Positions 18,903 to 28,080 of a stretch of DNA of 64,000 nucleotides are shown here, piece after piece. Location: NCBI RefSeq assembly GCF_000770305.1, contig NZ_JNVB01000038.1, forward strand, positions 1 to 64,000. Reading direction: 5' to 3'. Each line of letters begins with the position of its first letter. The first letter of the stretch is position 1. The stretch is from Erwinia oleae (lineage in GTDB: Bacteria; Pseudomonadota; Gammaproteobacteria; Enterobacterales; Enterobacteriaceae). A program made the position numbers and the translations under genes. Below the pieces are notes generated by a model. That model worked only from the letters and a program-made list of their open reading frames with translations. It made no database searches and was not told the DNA's origin.

Positions 18903-19727
18903 ATGGTAACGATGCGTCTATTTATCACGATAATCATGCTGGCTTTTGTTCAGCTTTTCGTCACTGTGGCGCACGCATCGCCCGGCACGCCTGTTAATGC
19001 AAAACACCAAAAGGCGAATGCCAAAAACGAACGCGATGACGATCGCCGCAAGCGCAAAACGGTGAAGAGTACAACAACGAAAAAAGTAAAAGACGTCGCC
19101 CGCAAACCCCGCACTGCCTCTTCTGCAAAAGCCAAACTTAACAAAAAGCTGGCAGCCTCGCACAAGGTCACCAAATCCCAAATCCTCGCGGCAGCAAAAA
19201 ACAATGCTTCAAAAAAACGCTACGGTCGCCAGGGGATTAAAACGCTGAAAGAGCGTGAAGCGCTTACCGATAACGCAACCTCCTCACCGCTCAAACTCAG
19301 CAAAGCGCACCGCGCGCGCTATCAGAAAGCACGTGAAACAGCGATGAACAAGCTGATGGGCCAGTTGGGTAAACCTTACCAGTGGGGCGGCACCTCACCT
19401 GAGACCGGCTTCGACTGTAGCGGACTGGTCTGGTATGCCTACAAAGACCTGGTAAAGTTTAAGATCCCGCGTACCGCCAACGAGATGTACCATTTGCGCG
19501 ACGCGGCGCAGATTGACCGCGGTGAGCTGGAAAAAGGCGACCTGGTCTTTTTCCGCATAAACGGGCGCGGCACGGCCGATCATGTGGGCGTGTACCTTGG
19601 CGGCGGTAAATTTATTCAGTCTCCGCGTACCGGAAAAGATATTCAGATAAGCGCGCTGTCGGATGATTACTGGCAGGGTCATTATGTTGGCGCGCGCCGT
19701 GTGATGACGCCCAAAACCATTCGCTGA
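18903..19727 (+). CDS. mepH: Murein DD-endopeptidase MepH (NlpC/P60)
   Basis: A 274-residue exported hydrolase that cleaves D-Ala-mDAP cross-links to let murein expand. After a signal peptide ending near VAHA-S comes a long lysine/alanine/threonine-rich linker (about residues 30-140), then the NlpC/P60 domain with catalytic Cys in TGFDCSGLVWYAY and His in TADHVGVYLGG. The C-terminal 120 residues match E. coli MepH well while the linker does not. Start is uncertain between 18903 and 18912; neither has a strong ribosome site. Confidence 0.92.
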   Translation: MVTMRLFITIIMLAFVQLFVTVAHASPGTPVNAKHQKANAKNERDDDRRKRKTVKSTTTKKVKDVARKPRTASSAKAKLNKKLAASHKVTKSQILAAAKNNASKKRYGRQGIKTLKEREALTDNATSSPLKLSKAHRARYQKARETAMNKLMGQLGKPYQWGGTSPETGFDCSGLVWYAYKDLVKFKIPRTANEMYHLRDAAQIDRGELEKGDLVFFRINGRGTADHVGVYLGGGKFIQSPRTGKDIQISALSDDYWQGHYVGARRVMTPKTIR

Positions 19728-19740
19728 GTGTAAAAAGAAT

Positions 19741-19772
19741 AAAAAAGGCCGATCTTAATCGGCCTTTTTTTT
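19741..19772. terminator. Bidirectional terminator between mepH and ynhF
   Basis: GGCCGAT-CTTA-ATCGGCC with A6 before and T8 after; the T run overlaps the ynhF stop codon. Confidence 0.9.
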
Positions 19773-19860
19773 AGTGCATCACGGCGGTAAAGCTGAATGC
19801 GATAATCATCAACAGCGCAGCGCAGGTCGTCAACAGCGAGAACTTCAGATCGGTATCCAT
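19771..19860 (-). CDS. ynhF: Small membrane protein YnhF
   Basis: A 29-residue single-helix protein beginning MDTDLKFSLLTT and ending FSFTAVMH. E. coli YnhF (also 29 residues, MSTDLKFSLVTT...) sits at the same place between mepH and purR. GAGGG is nine bases upstream of the ATG. It is a predicted inner-membrane peptide of unknown function. The TAA lies inside the T run of the shared terminator. Confidence 0.88.
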   Translation of the reverse strand: MDTDLKFSLLTTCAALLMIIAFSFTAVMH

Positions 19861-20082
19861 TTACACCCTCTTAATAACCCTGATAGTTGTACCGGTATCA
19901 ATTTTCCCATATCTGGCGGTAAAAATCTCGTTTTCTTTGGCAGAGCTTGTTAGAATCCGGGCCTCGTTGCGCAACCCGTAATAAAATGCTGTGCTGTTGC
20001 GCAAACACCAACGCTTATTCCTTCCTGACGTCACCGACATGCACGCAGCACAGTCTCAGAGGCGGCGGGGAAATTTCGCTTT

Positions 20083-20098
20083 ACGCAATCGTTTAACA
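20083..20098 (+). promoter_or_regulatory. PUR box upstream of purR
   Basis: ACGCAATCGTTTAACA keeps 11 of the 12 leading positions of the PurR operator (ACGCAAACGTTT...) while the right half is weak. It is 46 bp before the purR start, consistent with known purR autoregulation. An ACTTAT-CA-ATAAGT palindrome follows at 20103-20116. Confidence 0.65.
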
Positions 20099-20143
20099 AA
20101 TGACTTATCAATAAGTTGCGATAAGTGCAGGAGTCATTATTTC

Positions 20144-21169
20144 ATGGCAACCATTAAAGATGTGGCCAGGCGTGCCGGGGTGTCCACCACTACCGTTTCA
20201 CACGTTATCAATAAAACCCGCTTCGTCGCTGAAGATACGCGAGACGCGGTATGGGCCGCCATCAAAGAACTTCACTATTCACCCAGTGCGGTTGCCCGCA
20301 GTCTTAAAGTCAATCACACCCGTACCATCGGGCTGCTGGCCACCTCAAGCGAAGCGCCCTATTTCGCCGAGATTATCGAAGCCATCGAAAACAGCTGCTT
20401 TGCCAAAGGCTACACGCTGATTTTAGGTAACGCCCACAACGATCTGCAAAAGCAGGAAGCGTATCTGTCGATGATGGCGCAAAAGCGCGTCGACGGGCTG
20501 CTGGTGATGTGTTCTGAATACCCCGATGCGCTGATCGAACTGCTTGAAAGCAGCCGCAACATTCCGATGGTAGTGATGGATTGGGGCGAATCGCGCGGCG
20601 ATTTTACCGATACGGTGCTTGATAACGCTTTTGAAGGCGGCTACCTGGTGGGGCGCTATCTGATTGAACGCGGCCATCGTGATATCGGCGTGATCCCCGG
20701 CCAGATGGAGCGCAATACCGGCGGCGGTCGCCATGCGGGATTTCTGAAGGCGCTTTCCGAAGCGGGCATCACGCTACGCAACGAGTGGCTGGTGCAGGGC
20801 GACTTTGAGCCGGAATCTGGCTACCGCGCCATGCAGCAGATCCTGTCGCAGAAGCAGCGCCCTACCGCCGTATTTTGCGGTGGCGACGTCATGGCGATGG
20901 GCGCAATCTGCGCGGCCGATGAAATGGGGCTGCGCGTGCCGCAGGACATATCGGTGATCGGGTATGATAATGTGCGCAATGCCCGCTACTTCACCCCGGC
21001 GCTGACCACGGTTCACCAGCCTAAACAACAGTTGGGCGAAACCGCATTCGAGATGCTGCTTGACAGGATCACCAGCAAGCGCGAAGACCCACAAACCATT
21101 GAGGTGCATCCCACCCTGATTGAGCGCCGCTCGGTCGCTGACGGGCCGTTCCTTGACTATCGACGCTAA
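20144..21169 (+). CDS. purR: Purine repressor PurR
   Basis: A 341-residue LacI-family repressor of purine synthesis, using hypoxanthine or guanine as corepressor. The N-terminal HTH and hinge [23 protein letters not shown], the hinge-helix [11 protein letters not shown], and the periplasmic-binding-like core are nearly identical to E. coli. The start at 20144 follows CAGGAG; the longer frame from 19991 has no homology. It overlaps the convergent punR stop by three bases. Confidence 0.97.
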   Translation: MATIKDVARRAGVSTTTVSHVINKTRFVAEDTRDAVWAAIKELHYSPSAVARSLKVNHTRTIGLLATSSEAPYFAEIIEAIENSCFAKGYTLILGNAHNDLQKQEAYLSMMAQKRVDGLLVMCSEYPDALIELLESSRNIPMVVMDWGESRGDFTDTVLDNAFEGGYLVGRYLIERGHRDIGVIPGQMERNTGGGRHAGFLKALSEAGITLRNEWLVQGDFEPESGYRAMQQILSQKQRPTAVFCGGDVMAMGAICAADEMGLRVPQDISVIGYDNVRNARYFTPALTTVHQPKQQLGETAFEMLLDRITSKREDPQTIEVHPTLIERRSVADGPFLDYRR

Positions 21170-22080
21170 TGTTTTTCGCTGAGCCATTCATGGTTCAGCG
21201 TATCGGTATCGCCCAGATAATCCAGCAGCCAGCGCATTGCCGGCGAGGCGTCCGCCGCCCGCGACCAGCTTACGCAGCAGGGGCTGTCAGGGAATGGCGC
21301 GCCAAGCGTCAACTCACGTAGCGCGCCACTTTGCAGCAGCGGGCGTGCAAAATGCCCCGGCACCATGCCGACGCACAGCCCCGCCAGCAGGCAATCAGCA
21401 GCGCTTTCCCAGTCCGGCACCACCAGCCGACGCTGATTATCCAGTGTCCAGGTGGTGCGCTTCGGCAGAGAACGCGACGTATCCTCCAGCACCAGCGAAG
21501 GCCACTCCCGCACCGTCTCGTCATCAATGTCTCCTGCGCGCTGCGCCAGCGGATGACGGGCTTGTACCACACAGCGCCAGTTCAGCGCGCCCATGTCACG
21601 GAAGGCGTAACGTCCTCCGACCGGAATCGCCTGCGTCGCGCCGATGGCAATATCCACCCTGCCGTCCGCCAGCGCGTCCCAGACACCGTTGAAGACCTCG
21701 GCGGTCAGATGCAGTTCGATATCAGGAAAATGCCGGTAAAAATCCACCACCATTTGTCGCGTTCGCTGCGGCCGCACGATGCGGTCAACGGCGATATTGA
21801 TCTGGCCTCGCCAGCCGTTCGCCACCTGCTGACACTGACGACGCGTTGCGAGCATTTTTTTGATAACAGTGCGACCTTCCAGAATGAAAACCTTTCCCGC
21901 CTCGGTAAGCACCACGTCGCGATGGCGGCGCTCAAACAGCGGCACAGCCAGCCACTCTTCAAGCTGACGAACAGTATAGCTGACCGCAGAAGGCACACGA
22001 TGTAGCTCCGCTGCCGCCGCGCTGAAGCTGCCGTTTCTGGCGACAGCATCAATGACTTCAAGTGAATATTCTGACCACAT
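21166..22080 (-). CDS. punR: LysR-family regulator of purine nucleoside transport (PunR, YdhB)
   Basis: A 304-residue LysR regulator; the E. coli orthologue activates the purine nucleoside exporter/transporter gene punC in response to adenosine. The N-terminus [29 protein letters not shown] carries the winged HTH and the effector domain follows. The start at 22080 is fixed by this match; a frame from 22173 is rejected. It diverges from punC across 112 bp, which holds an imperfect inverted repeat. Confidence 0.92.
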   Translation of the reverse strand: MWSEYSLEVIDAVARNGSFSAAAAELHRVPSAVSYTVRQLEEWLAVPLFERRHRDVVLTEAGKVFILEGRTVIKKMLATRRQCQQVANGWRGQINIAVDRIVRPQRTRQMVVDFYRHFPDIELHLTAEVFNGVWDALADGRVDIAIGATQAIPVGGRYAFRDMGALNWRCVVQARHPLAQRAGDIDDETVREWPSLVLEDTSRSLPKRTTWTLDNQRRLVVPDWESAADCLLAGLCVGMVPGHFARPLLQSGALRELTLGAPFPDSPCCVSWSRAADASPAMRWLLDYLGDTDTLNHEWLSEKH

Positions 22081-22102
22081 AATCTGCCTGCAAATTTTTT
22101 GA

Positions 22103-22125
22103 ACGCAATATGCAAATATTAGCGT
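22103..22125. promoter_or_regulatory. Inverted repeat in the punR-punC promoter, candidate PunR site
   Basis: ACGCAATAT-GCAA-ATATTAGCGT is an imperfect palindrome with one extra base in the right arm. It lies in the divergent promoter where a LysR regulator would bind. Its outer ACGC/GCGT also resembles a stretched PUR box. Confidence 0.5.
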
Positions 22126-22192
22126 TTCACAGCGCGCGTGGCACGTGTTTACACTTTGCGCCATTTCATTCATCTGCCATAAAGAGCATAAA

Positions 22193-23380
22193 ATGCCTTC
22201 ACCCGGATTTACCCTTTACCTCGCGCTTTTAAGCGTGGTGGGCTTTCTCGCCACTGATATGTACCTGCCCGCCTTTGCTGACATGCAGCAGGATCTGCAC
22301 ACACAACCCGGCGTGATCGGCGCCAGCCTGAGCCTGTTTCTGGCAGGCTTTGCCAGCGCCCAACTTATCTGGGGGCCGCTTTCAGACCGCATCGGGCGAC
22401 GTCCGGTATTACTGATGGGGCTGGGAATTTTTGCGCTGAGCTGCACGATGATGTGGTGGGCGAATTCCGCATGGGCGCTGTTGGGGCTGCGTTTTCTTCA
22501 GGCCGTGGGCATCTGCGCAGCCGCCGTGACCTGGCAGGCGCTGGTTATTGACCGTTATTCTGCCACCCAGGCAAACAAGGTGTTTGCCACCATTATGCCG
22601 CTGGTGGCGCTTTCGCCCGCGCTGGCACCGCTGGCTGGCGCATGGGTTCTGAATCACTTTACCTGGCGCGGCATTTTTATTGTGCTGATGGCGATCGCTG
22701 TGGTGCTGCTAATCTGCACGCTGTTCCTTTCGCCGGTACGCCGTGCGTCGGCGGGTAACGGCGAGCCAACGCGCTTTTTTACCTTACTGAGGTCACCGGT
22801 TTATGTGGGTAACGTGCTGATCTACGCCGCCTGCTCCGCCAGTTTTTTCGCCTGGCTTACCGGGTCGCCTTTTATTCTGTCCGCACTGGGAATGACGCCG
22901 GGCGACATCGGGTTGAGCTATTTCCCGCAGACGCTGGCATTTCTGATGGGCGGTTACGGCTGCCGCATGATATTGAAAAAAGTACAAGGTCGCGCGCTGC
23001 TTCCCTGGCTGCTGGCGCTCTACAGTCTGAGCATTGTGGCCTTCTTTTTCATTTCACAGCAGGCCGCGCCGTCAATTTTCGCTCTGCTGACGCCTTTCTG
23101 TGGCATGGCCGCCGCCAACGGCGCCATCTATCCCATCGTGGTATCGGCCGCATTAACGCCTTTTCCGCAGGCAAGCGGCAAGGCGGCGGCATTGCAAAAT
23201 ACGCTCCAGCTCGGTCTGTGCTGCGTAGCCAGTCTGCTGGTTTCACGTTTCATCACTACACCGCTTTCCGGTACCGCCGTGGTGATGCTAGCTACCGTGG
23301 TGCTGGTCATAATGGGCTACGTATTGCAGGCGCGTAAAAAGCAAGAAATGGCGTTGAGCACGGCCAGCCATCGGCAATAA
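22193..23380 (+). CDS. punC: MFS purine nucleoside transporter (PunC, YdhC; Bcr/CflA family)
   Basis: A 395-residue inner-membrane major facilitator with 12 helices. The DHA1-type signatures [16 protein letters not shown] near the start and [15 protein letters not shown] (loop 2-3) are present, as is [14 protein letters not shown]. The E. coli orthologue YdhC transports purines and nucleosides under PunR. The ATG at 22193 after AAAGAG agrees with the homologue; the frame from 22145 is longer than needed. Confidence 0.92.
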   Translation: MPSPGFTLYLALLSVVGFLATDMYLPAFADMQQDLHTQPGVIGASLSLFLAGFASAQLIWGPLSDRIGRRPVLLMGLGIFALSCTMMWWANSAWALLGLRFLQAVGICAAAVTWQALVIDRYSATQANKVFATIMPLVALSPALAPLAGAWVLNHFTWRGIFIVLMAIAVVLLICTLFLSPVRRASAGNGEPTRFFTLLRSPVYVGNVLIYAACSASFFAWLTGSPFILSALGMTPGDIGLSYFPQTLAFLMGGYGCRMILKKVQGRALLPWLLALYSLSIVAFFFISQQAAPSIFALLTPFCGMAAANGAIYPIVVSAALTPFPQASGKAAALQNTLQLGLCCVASLLVSRFITTPLSGTAVVMLATVVLVIMGYVLQARKKQEMALSTASHRQ

Positions 23381-23638
23381 CTTTTATTGCTTAGCGAGCT
23401 AACAATGAACATTTGAATATTGTACAAGGTGAGCATATACTTTTTTCCGGCCATAATAATAATATGTTTTACGGCCTGACTTCGATTTTATACGCCGGTT
23501 TCCCGGCGTACTGCTTTTATTCTTAATCCTCTGTAACGCCGAACAACAGGCACGGCCGCGCCGTGCTCTTTCTCACACTCCTGTAGAAATTGACTATTCT
23601 TTTTCTCAGGTTTCAATCACAGATGTGATGGAGAAGCT

Positions 23639-24787
23639 ATGAGTTCATCGTTTATAGAAGAAGTGAGCTTTGAAGAAAATCACTGGTATCGCATCACCCG
23701 CGAAATGCTGGATAAGGCCGGTATAAAAATTAACGGCGGCCAGCCGTGGGATATTCAGATAAAAAATCCGGATTTTTTCAAGCGCGTGATGCAGGAAGGT
23801 TCGCTGGGGCTGGGTGAAAGTTATATGGACGGCTGGTGGGAGTGCGAGCGGCTGGATATGTTTTTTCATCGCGCCCTGCTGGCGAAACTTGACCAGCAAC
23901 TCCCTCATCATCTGAAAGATACGCTGCGCGTGGCCGCCGCGCGCCTGACCAATTTGCAATCCCGCAAGCGCGCCTGGCTGGTGGGCAAAGAGCACTACGA
24001 TCTCGGCAACGACCTCTTCTCCCTGATGCTCGATCCCTTTATGCAATACTCCTGCGGCTGGTGGAAAACAGCCGACACGCTGGCGTCGGCGCAGGAAGCG
24101 AAGCTGAAGCTGATTTGTGACAAACTGCAATTAGCGCCCGGCATGACGCTCCTGGATATCGGCTGCGGCTGGGGCGGGCTGGCGCAGTTTGCCGCGCAGC
24201 GCTATGGCGTCCGCGTGACCGGCGTGACCATTTCGGCGGAACAGCAGAAGCTGGCTATCGAACGCTGCGCGGATCTGGATGTCACTATCCTGCTTGAAGA
24301 CTACCGCGATTTGAATGAGCAGTTCGATCGCATTGTGTCAGTGGGAATGTTCGAGCACGTTGGCCCGAAAAACTATGCCACCTATTTCAACGTGGTGGAA
24401 CGAAACCTCAAACCTGACGGACTCTTTCTGCTGCACTGCATCGGCGCGAATAAAACCAGCGACCATGTCGATCCGTGGATAGATAAATATATCTTCCCGA
24501 ACGGCTGCCTGCCCTCCGTGCGCCATATTGCCGAGGCGCACGAGCCCTATTTCGTGATGGAAGACTGGCACAACTTCGGGGCAGACTACGACCGCACCCT
24601 GATGGCCTGGAATGAACGTTTTCTGACCGCCTGGCCGCAGCTCGCGGAAAAATACGGCGAACGCTTCAAACGCATGTTCACCTACTACCTCAACGCCTGT
24701 GCGGGTGCCTTTCGGGCGCGCGATCTCCAGCTCTGGCAGGTGGTGTTCAGTCACGGCGTGGCCGACGGGATGCGCGTTCCTCACTGA
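23639..24787 (+). CDS. cfa: Cyclopropane-fatty-acyl-phospholipid synthase
   Basis: A 382-residue SAM-dependent enzyme that adds a methylene bridge to unsaturated acyl chains of membrane phospholipids. The SAM-binding LLDIGCGWGGLAQFA is at about residues 170-184, and FMQYSCGWW, MFEHVGPKNY and MEDWHNFGADYDRTL are family motifs. Length equals E. coli. The 258-bp leader is long; in E. coli it holds a sigma-S promoter and sites for small RNAs, but I could not resolve them here. Confidence 0.97.
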   Translation: MSSSFIEEVSFEENHWYRITREMLDKAGIKINGGQPWDIQIKNPDFFKRVMQEGSLGLGESYMDGWWECERLDMFFHRALLAKLDQQLPHHLKDTLRVAAARLTNLQSRKRAWLVGKEHYDLGNDLFSLMLDPFMQYSCGWWKTADTLASAQEAKLKLICDKLQLAPGMTLLDIGCGWGGLAQFAAQRYGVRVTGVTISAEQQKLAIERCADLDVTILLEDYRDLNEQFDRIVSVGMFEHVGPKNYATYFNVVERNLKPDGLFLLHCIGANKTSDHVDPWIDKYIFPNGCLPSVRHIAEAHEPYFVMEDWHNFGADYDRTLMAWNERFLTAWPQLAEKYGERFKRMFTYYLNACAGAFRARDLQLWQVVFSHGVADGMRVPH

Positions 24788-24797
24788 CATCAACGTT

Positions 24798-24822
24798 AAA
24801 AAGGGCCGCTATGGCCCTTTTT
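24798..24822. terminator. Bidirectional terminator between cfa and ribE
   Basis: AAGGGCC-GCTAT-GGCCCTT flanked by A and T runs, between convergent genes. Confidence 0.88.
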
Positions 24823-24824
24823 AT

Positions 24825-25472
24825 TTACTGCTCTGCAAGCGTTGCTGCATCCTTCAGTTGCTGCTCGCGGCGAGCCAGCACGCGCTCCACGGTCTCCACT
24901 ATCGCCTGGGTGTGCGGATCGATCTCAATATTGACCTTATCCCTTAACCGCTTATTGCCCAGCGTGGTGCGCGCCAGGGTTTCGGGGATCAGGTGCACGC
25001 AAAATTTGCTCTTTGTCACTTCACCCACCGTCAGGCTGATGCCATCGATGCCAATGAATCCTTTATGCAGAATGTATTTCATCTGCAATGCGTCCTGCGG
25101 CCTGAACCAGATCTCGCGGTTATTTTCAGAAATAAGAACTTTAGCGATCTCTGCCGTGGTCATAATATGACCCGACATCAGATGCCCGCCTATTTCATCA
25201 CTGAATTTTGCCGCGCGTTCAACGTTGATAAAGTCGCCCGGCTTCAGATCGCCAAGGTTAGTGATGCGCAACGTTTCTTTCACCAGATCGAAGCTGACGC
25301 GATCGCCTTCCACCCGCGTTACCGTCAGGCAGCAGCCGTTGTGAGAAACGGACGCGCCCAGTTCAAGTCCGGGCAGCATATCGGTCGGCAGCCTGATAAC
25401 ATGCGTGCGAAAATTCGGTTTCTCTTCAATCGACAACACCTCGGCGGTGCCCTGCACAATACCGGTAAACAT
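24825..25472 (-). CDS. ribE: Riboflavin synthase alpha subunit
   Basis: A 215-residue enzyme that dismutates two lumazines to riboflavin. It shows the two lumazine-binding repeats: [18 protein letters not shown] with NGCCLTVT in the first, and HLMSGHI with [12 protein letters not shown] in the second. No FMN riboswitch is seen upstream, as in E. coli for this gene (called ribC there by some). It diverges from mdtK across 221 bp. Confidence 0.96.
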   Translation of the reverse strand: MFTGIVQGTAEVLSIEEKPNFRTHVIRLPTDMLPGLELGASVSHNGCCLTVTRVEGDRVSFDLVKETLRITNLGDLKPGDFINVERAAKFSDEIGGHLMSGHIMTTAEIAKVLISENNREIWFRPQDALQMKYILHKGFIGIDGISLTVGEVTKSKFCVHLIPETLARTTLGNKRLRDKVNIEIDPHTQAIVETVERVLARREQQLKDAATLAEQ

Positions 25473-25693
25473 AATCAGCCCTCTTTATTCATTTTCTGCG
25501 CGTAGTTTGCCCTTTATTACGCCCGAATCCAAATTCTGACCCACAGCACAATAAAATACATGACTTTCTGTTCGTTGATTGGCTATTTACGGCTGGCGCA
25601 TTACACTATGCCGCCTGCCCTGCCTTCCGTTAAGAAATCGCTTTTTTACGGTGCAGCGTTGCCTTTCATTTTAAATTATAAGCAGGTGTAAAC

Positions 25694-27067
25694 GTGCAGA
25701 AGTACCTCACAGAGGCGCGTCAACTGCTCGCGCTGGCCATTCCGGTTATGCTGGCGCAGATTGCGCAAACCGCGATGGGATTTGTCGATACGATTATGGC
25801 TGGCGATGTCAGCGCCACCGATATGGCCGCCGTTGCGGTCGGAACGTCCATCTGGCTGCCCGCCATTCTTTTCGGTCATGGTTTGCTGTTGTCGCTGACG
25901 CCCGTGGTGGCGCAATACAACGGTTCCGGCCGCCGCGATCGCGTGGCGCATCAGGTACGTCAGGCATACTGGCTGGCGGCACTGGTCGCCGTTTTCATTA
26001 TGCTGGTGCTCTATAACGCCGGTTTTATGATCCGTTCAATGCATGATATCGATCCTGAACTTGCCAGTAAGGCCGTCGGCTATCTGCATGCGCTGCTGTG
26101 GGGCGCGCCGGGCTATCTGTTTTTTCAGGTTGCGCGTAATCAGTGCGAAGGACTGTCAAAAACCAAACCCGGTATGGTGATGGGATTTCTGGGCCTGCTG
26201 GTAAATATTCCGGTTAACTTTGTCTTTATTTATGGTCATTTTGGCATGCCCGCGCTGGGCGGAGTTGGCTGCGGTGTGGCGACGGCATCGGTGTATTGGG
26301 TCATGTTTATCGCCATGAGCATTTGGGTACGCCGCGCGCGTTCCATGCGCGATATCCGGCTGACCACACGTTTCAGCGCCCCCGACACCGCCACGCTCTG
26401 GCGGCTGCTTAAGCTCGGTCTGCCGGTTGCGCTGGCGCTGTTTTTTGAAGTCACGCTGTTTGCCGTGGTAGCGATTCTGGTTTCGCCGTTGGGCATTGTT
26501 AACGTCGCCGGGCATCAGATCGCGCTTAATTTCAGCTCGCTGATGTTTGTGCTGCCTTTGTCGCTGGGCGTGGCAACGACGATCCGCGTGGGCTTCCGGC
26601 TGGGCCAGGGCTCTGCTGAGGCGGCGCGCATCTCGGCGTGGACGGCCCAGGGCGTGGGCGTCACGCTTGCCTTAATGACCGCGATATTCACCGTCACTTT
26701 TCGCGAGCACATTGCGCTGCTTTATACCAACAACCCGGAAGTGGTGACGCTGGCCTCGCATCTGATGCTGCTGGCCGCAATTTATCAGTTTTCAGACTCC
26801 ATTCAGGTGATTGGCAGTGGCATTTTGCGTGGTTATAAAGATACCCGTTCCATCTTCTTTATTACCTTTGTCGCTTATTGGGTGCTGGGTTTACCGACGG
26901 GCTATTTGCTGGCGCTGACCGACTGGGTGGTTGAGCCAATGGGCCCGGCAGGCTTCTGGACAGGCTTTATTGTGGGTCTTACCTCTGCTGCGGCGATGAT
27001 GGTTTTCCGCATGCGCTATCTACAGAGGCAGCCTGCCAGCACAATTCTGACGCGGGCAGCGCACTAA
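25694..27067 (+). CDS. mdtK: MATE multidrug exporter MdtK (NorM)
   Basis: A 457-residue cation-coupled drug/toxin exporter with 12 membrane helices. The two repeats are seen in [21 protein letters not shown] and [14 protein letters not shown]. Conserved [19 protein letters not shown] and [20 protein letters not shown] match E. coli MdtK. The start is GTG at 25694 with CAGG seven bases upstream. Confidence 0.96.
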   Translation: MQKYLTEARQLLALAIPVMLAQIAQTAMGFVDTIMAGDVSATDMAAVAVGTSIWLPAILFGHGLLLSLTPVVAQYNGSGRRDRVAHQVRQAYWLAALVAVFIMLVLYNAGFMIRSMHDIDPELASKAVGYLHALLWGAPGYLFFQVARNQCEGLSKTKPGMVMGFLGLLVNIPVNFVFIYGHFGMPALGGVGCGVATASVYWVMFIAMSIWVRRARSMRDIRLTTRFSAPDTATLWRLLKLGLPVALALFFEVTLFAVVAILVSPLGIVNVAGHQIALNFSSLMFVLPLSLGVATTIRVGFRLGQGSAEAARISAWTAQGVGVTLALMTAIFTVTFREHIALLYTNNPEVVTLASHLMLLAAIYQFSDSIQVIGSGILRGYKDTRSIFFITFVAYWVLGLPTGYLLALTDWVVEPMGPAGFWTGFIVGLTSAAAMMVFRMRYLQRQPASTILTRAAH

Positions 27068-27156
27068 GCTGTCGATCGTTTTGTCAGCAGTGTGTTTAAA
27101 ATTGCTGCGCTTCGCACAGTTGCGCAGCAGTCGTGCAGAAAAATGCGGATTTCCGC

Positions 27157-27185
27157 TTGCCAGCCGCAGGCGCTGTCGTTAATAT
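27157..27185 (+). promoter_or_regulatory. Stable-RNA-type promoter of the tRNA-Val operon
   Basis: TTGCCA (27157-27162), a 17-bp spacer and TAATAT (27180-27185), followed by a GC-rich discriminator TCGTCCCCGC. This is the expected form of a tRNA promoter. A transcript from about 27192 would include the tandem repeats before the tRNAs. Confidence 0.6.
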
Positions 27186-27235
27186 TCGTCCCCGCTGTCG
27201 TCAGGACAGCGTAAGTATTTCACTGTGGTGTGGAA

Positions 27236-27512
27236 GCAGCCAACAAAGCCGCAGTGTGAAGGATGAAGCTTTTACGAAAGATTTCGCGCTGAGGCGCGGC
27301 GGCAAACGCGTCGAATCCGCAGGAGCATACATCAGTATGTGACTGGGATGAGCGAGTGCAGCCAACAAAGCCGCAGTGTGAAGGATGAAGCTTTTACGAA
27401 AGATTTCGCGCTGAGGCGCGGCGGCAAACGCGTCGATTCCGCAGGAGCATACATCCGTATGTGACTGGGGTGAGCGAGTGCAGCCAACAAAGCCGCAGTG
27501 TGAAAGATGAAG
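27236..27512 (+). repeat. 122-bp tandem repeat in the tRNA-Val leader (two full copies and a partial third)
   Basis: Unit 1 is 27236-27357, unit 2 is 27358-27479 and a 33-base third copy runs to 27512, nine bases before the first tRNA. Units 1 and 2 differ at only a few positions (for example GAATCC/GATTCC and ATCAGT/ATCCGT). Each unit begins GCAGCCAACAAAGCCGCAG and contains GCATACATCAGTATGTGA. Short frames inside show no coding signal. I believe related sequence occurs next to tRNA genes in other enterics, but I cannot confirm it here. Confidence 0.9.
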
Positions 27513-27520
27513 TAAAAAAA

Positions 27521-27597
27521 GCGTTCTTAGCTCAGTTGGTTAGAGCACCACCTTGACATGGTGGGGGTCGGAGGTTCGAGTCCTCTAGAACGCACCA
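27521..27597 (+). tRNA. valV: tRNA-Val (GAC)
   Basis: A 77-base tRNA with encoded CCA. The acceptor stem GCGTTCT pairs with AGAACGC, the D arm is AGCTCAGTTGGTTAGAGC, the anticodon loop is CTTGACATG with GAC, and the T arm is GAGGTTCGAGTCCTC. It is the first of the valV-valW pair. Confidence 0.97.
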
Positions 27598-27599
27598 GT

Positions 27600-27676
27600 G
27601 CGTCCGTAGCTCAGTTGGTTAGAGCACCACCTTGACATGGTGGGGGTCGGTGGTTCGAGCCCACTCGGACGCACCA
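27600..27676 (+). tRNA. valW: tRNA-Val (GAC)
   Basis: A second 77-base tRNA-Val(GAC), two bases after the first. The acceptor stem is GCGTCCG/CGGACGC; the D and anticodon arms are identical to the first copy, while the T arm differs. No clear terminator follows. Confidence 0.97.
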
Positions 27677-27802
27677 TTATCTTTCGCCTCTCATTGCAGA
27701 CGGCAGCGCTTGTTCTCCATAAATTCCTGGAAATCCCCTCCCTTTTTTCACGCTACTTTCCTGAAGAATTCGCTAATTCCTTGATGAGACCACGTTTTTT
27801 AA

Positions 27803-27832
27803 TTGGTTTTCACGCAGTTGAATCGCTATAAT
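27803..27832 (+). promoter_or_regulatory. pykF promoter
   Basis: TTGGTT (27803-27808), 18-bp spacer and a perfect TATAAT (27827-27832), about 240 bases upstream of the pykF start. Confidence 0.7.
27819..27830 (+). promoter_or_regulatory. Cra (FruR) operator at pykF
   Basis: TGAATCGCTATA fits the Cra consensus TGAAWCSNTHHW at every core position and overlaps the -10 box, so Cra would repress pykF, as known in E. coli. Confidence 0.75.
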
Positions 27833-28080
27833 ACGAAACGTTGTTTCACCTGAATGGTTCCAGCGTATGGTAGACCCTTTTTTTAAAACGATAGCCTCTG
27901 GCAATACGCCCGCTGAACCCTTCAGCCAACTTCTTCTGCACGTCTCATTACTGTCACCTATTCTTAGTCTGTATCGTCTTTTCTTATCCAGGCACAAATT
28001 CTTCTCCGGTCCTTCGCAATACACTATCAGTACCGGGATCGTCACTTTCTCATCCATCACAACTTAATAGATAATTCGTC

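Larger units (their letters stand above)
27677..28080. other. Region between tRNA-Val and pykF: promoter and long leader
   Basis: It holds the pykF promoter (27803-27832) with a Cra site, then a leader of about 240 bases. Open frames on both strands (27867-28067 plus, 27773-28060 minus) overlap each other, have no recognised homology and are not called as genes. Confidence 0.6.

Noticed and set aside
27773..28067. Overlapping open frames on both strands in the pykF leader (95 codons minus, 66 codons plus)
   Set aside because: They overlap each other and the pykF promoter, show no recognisable domain, and lie in a known type of long leader.
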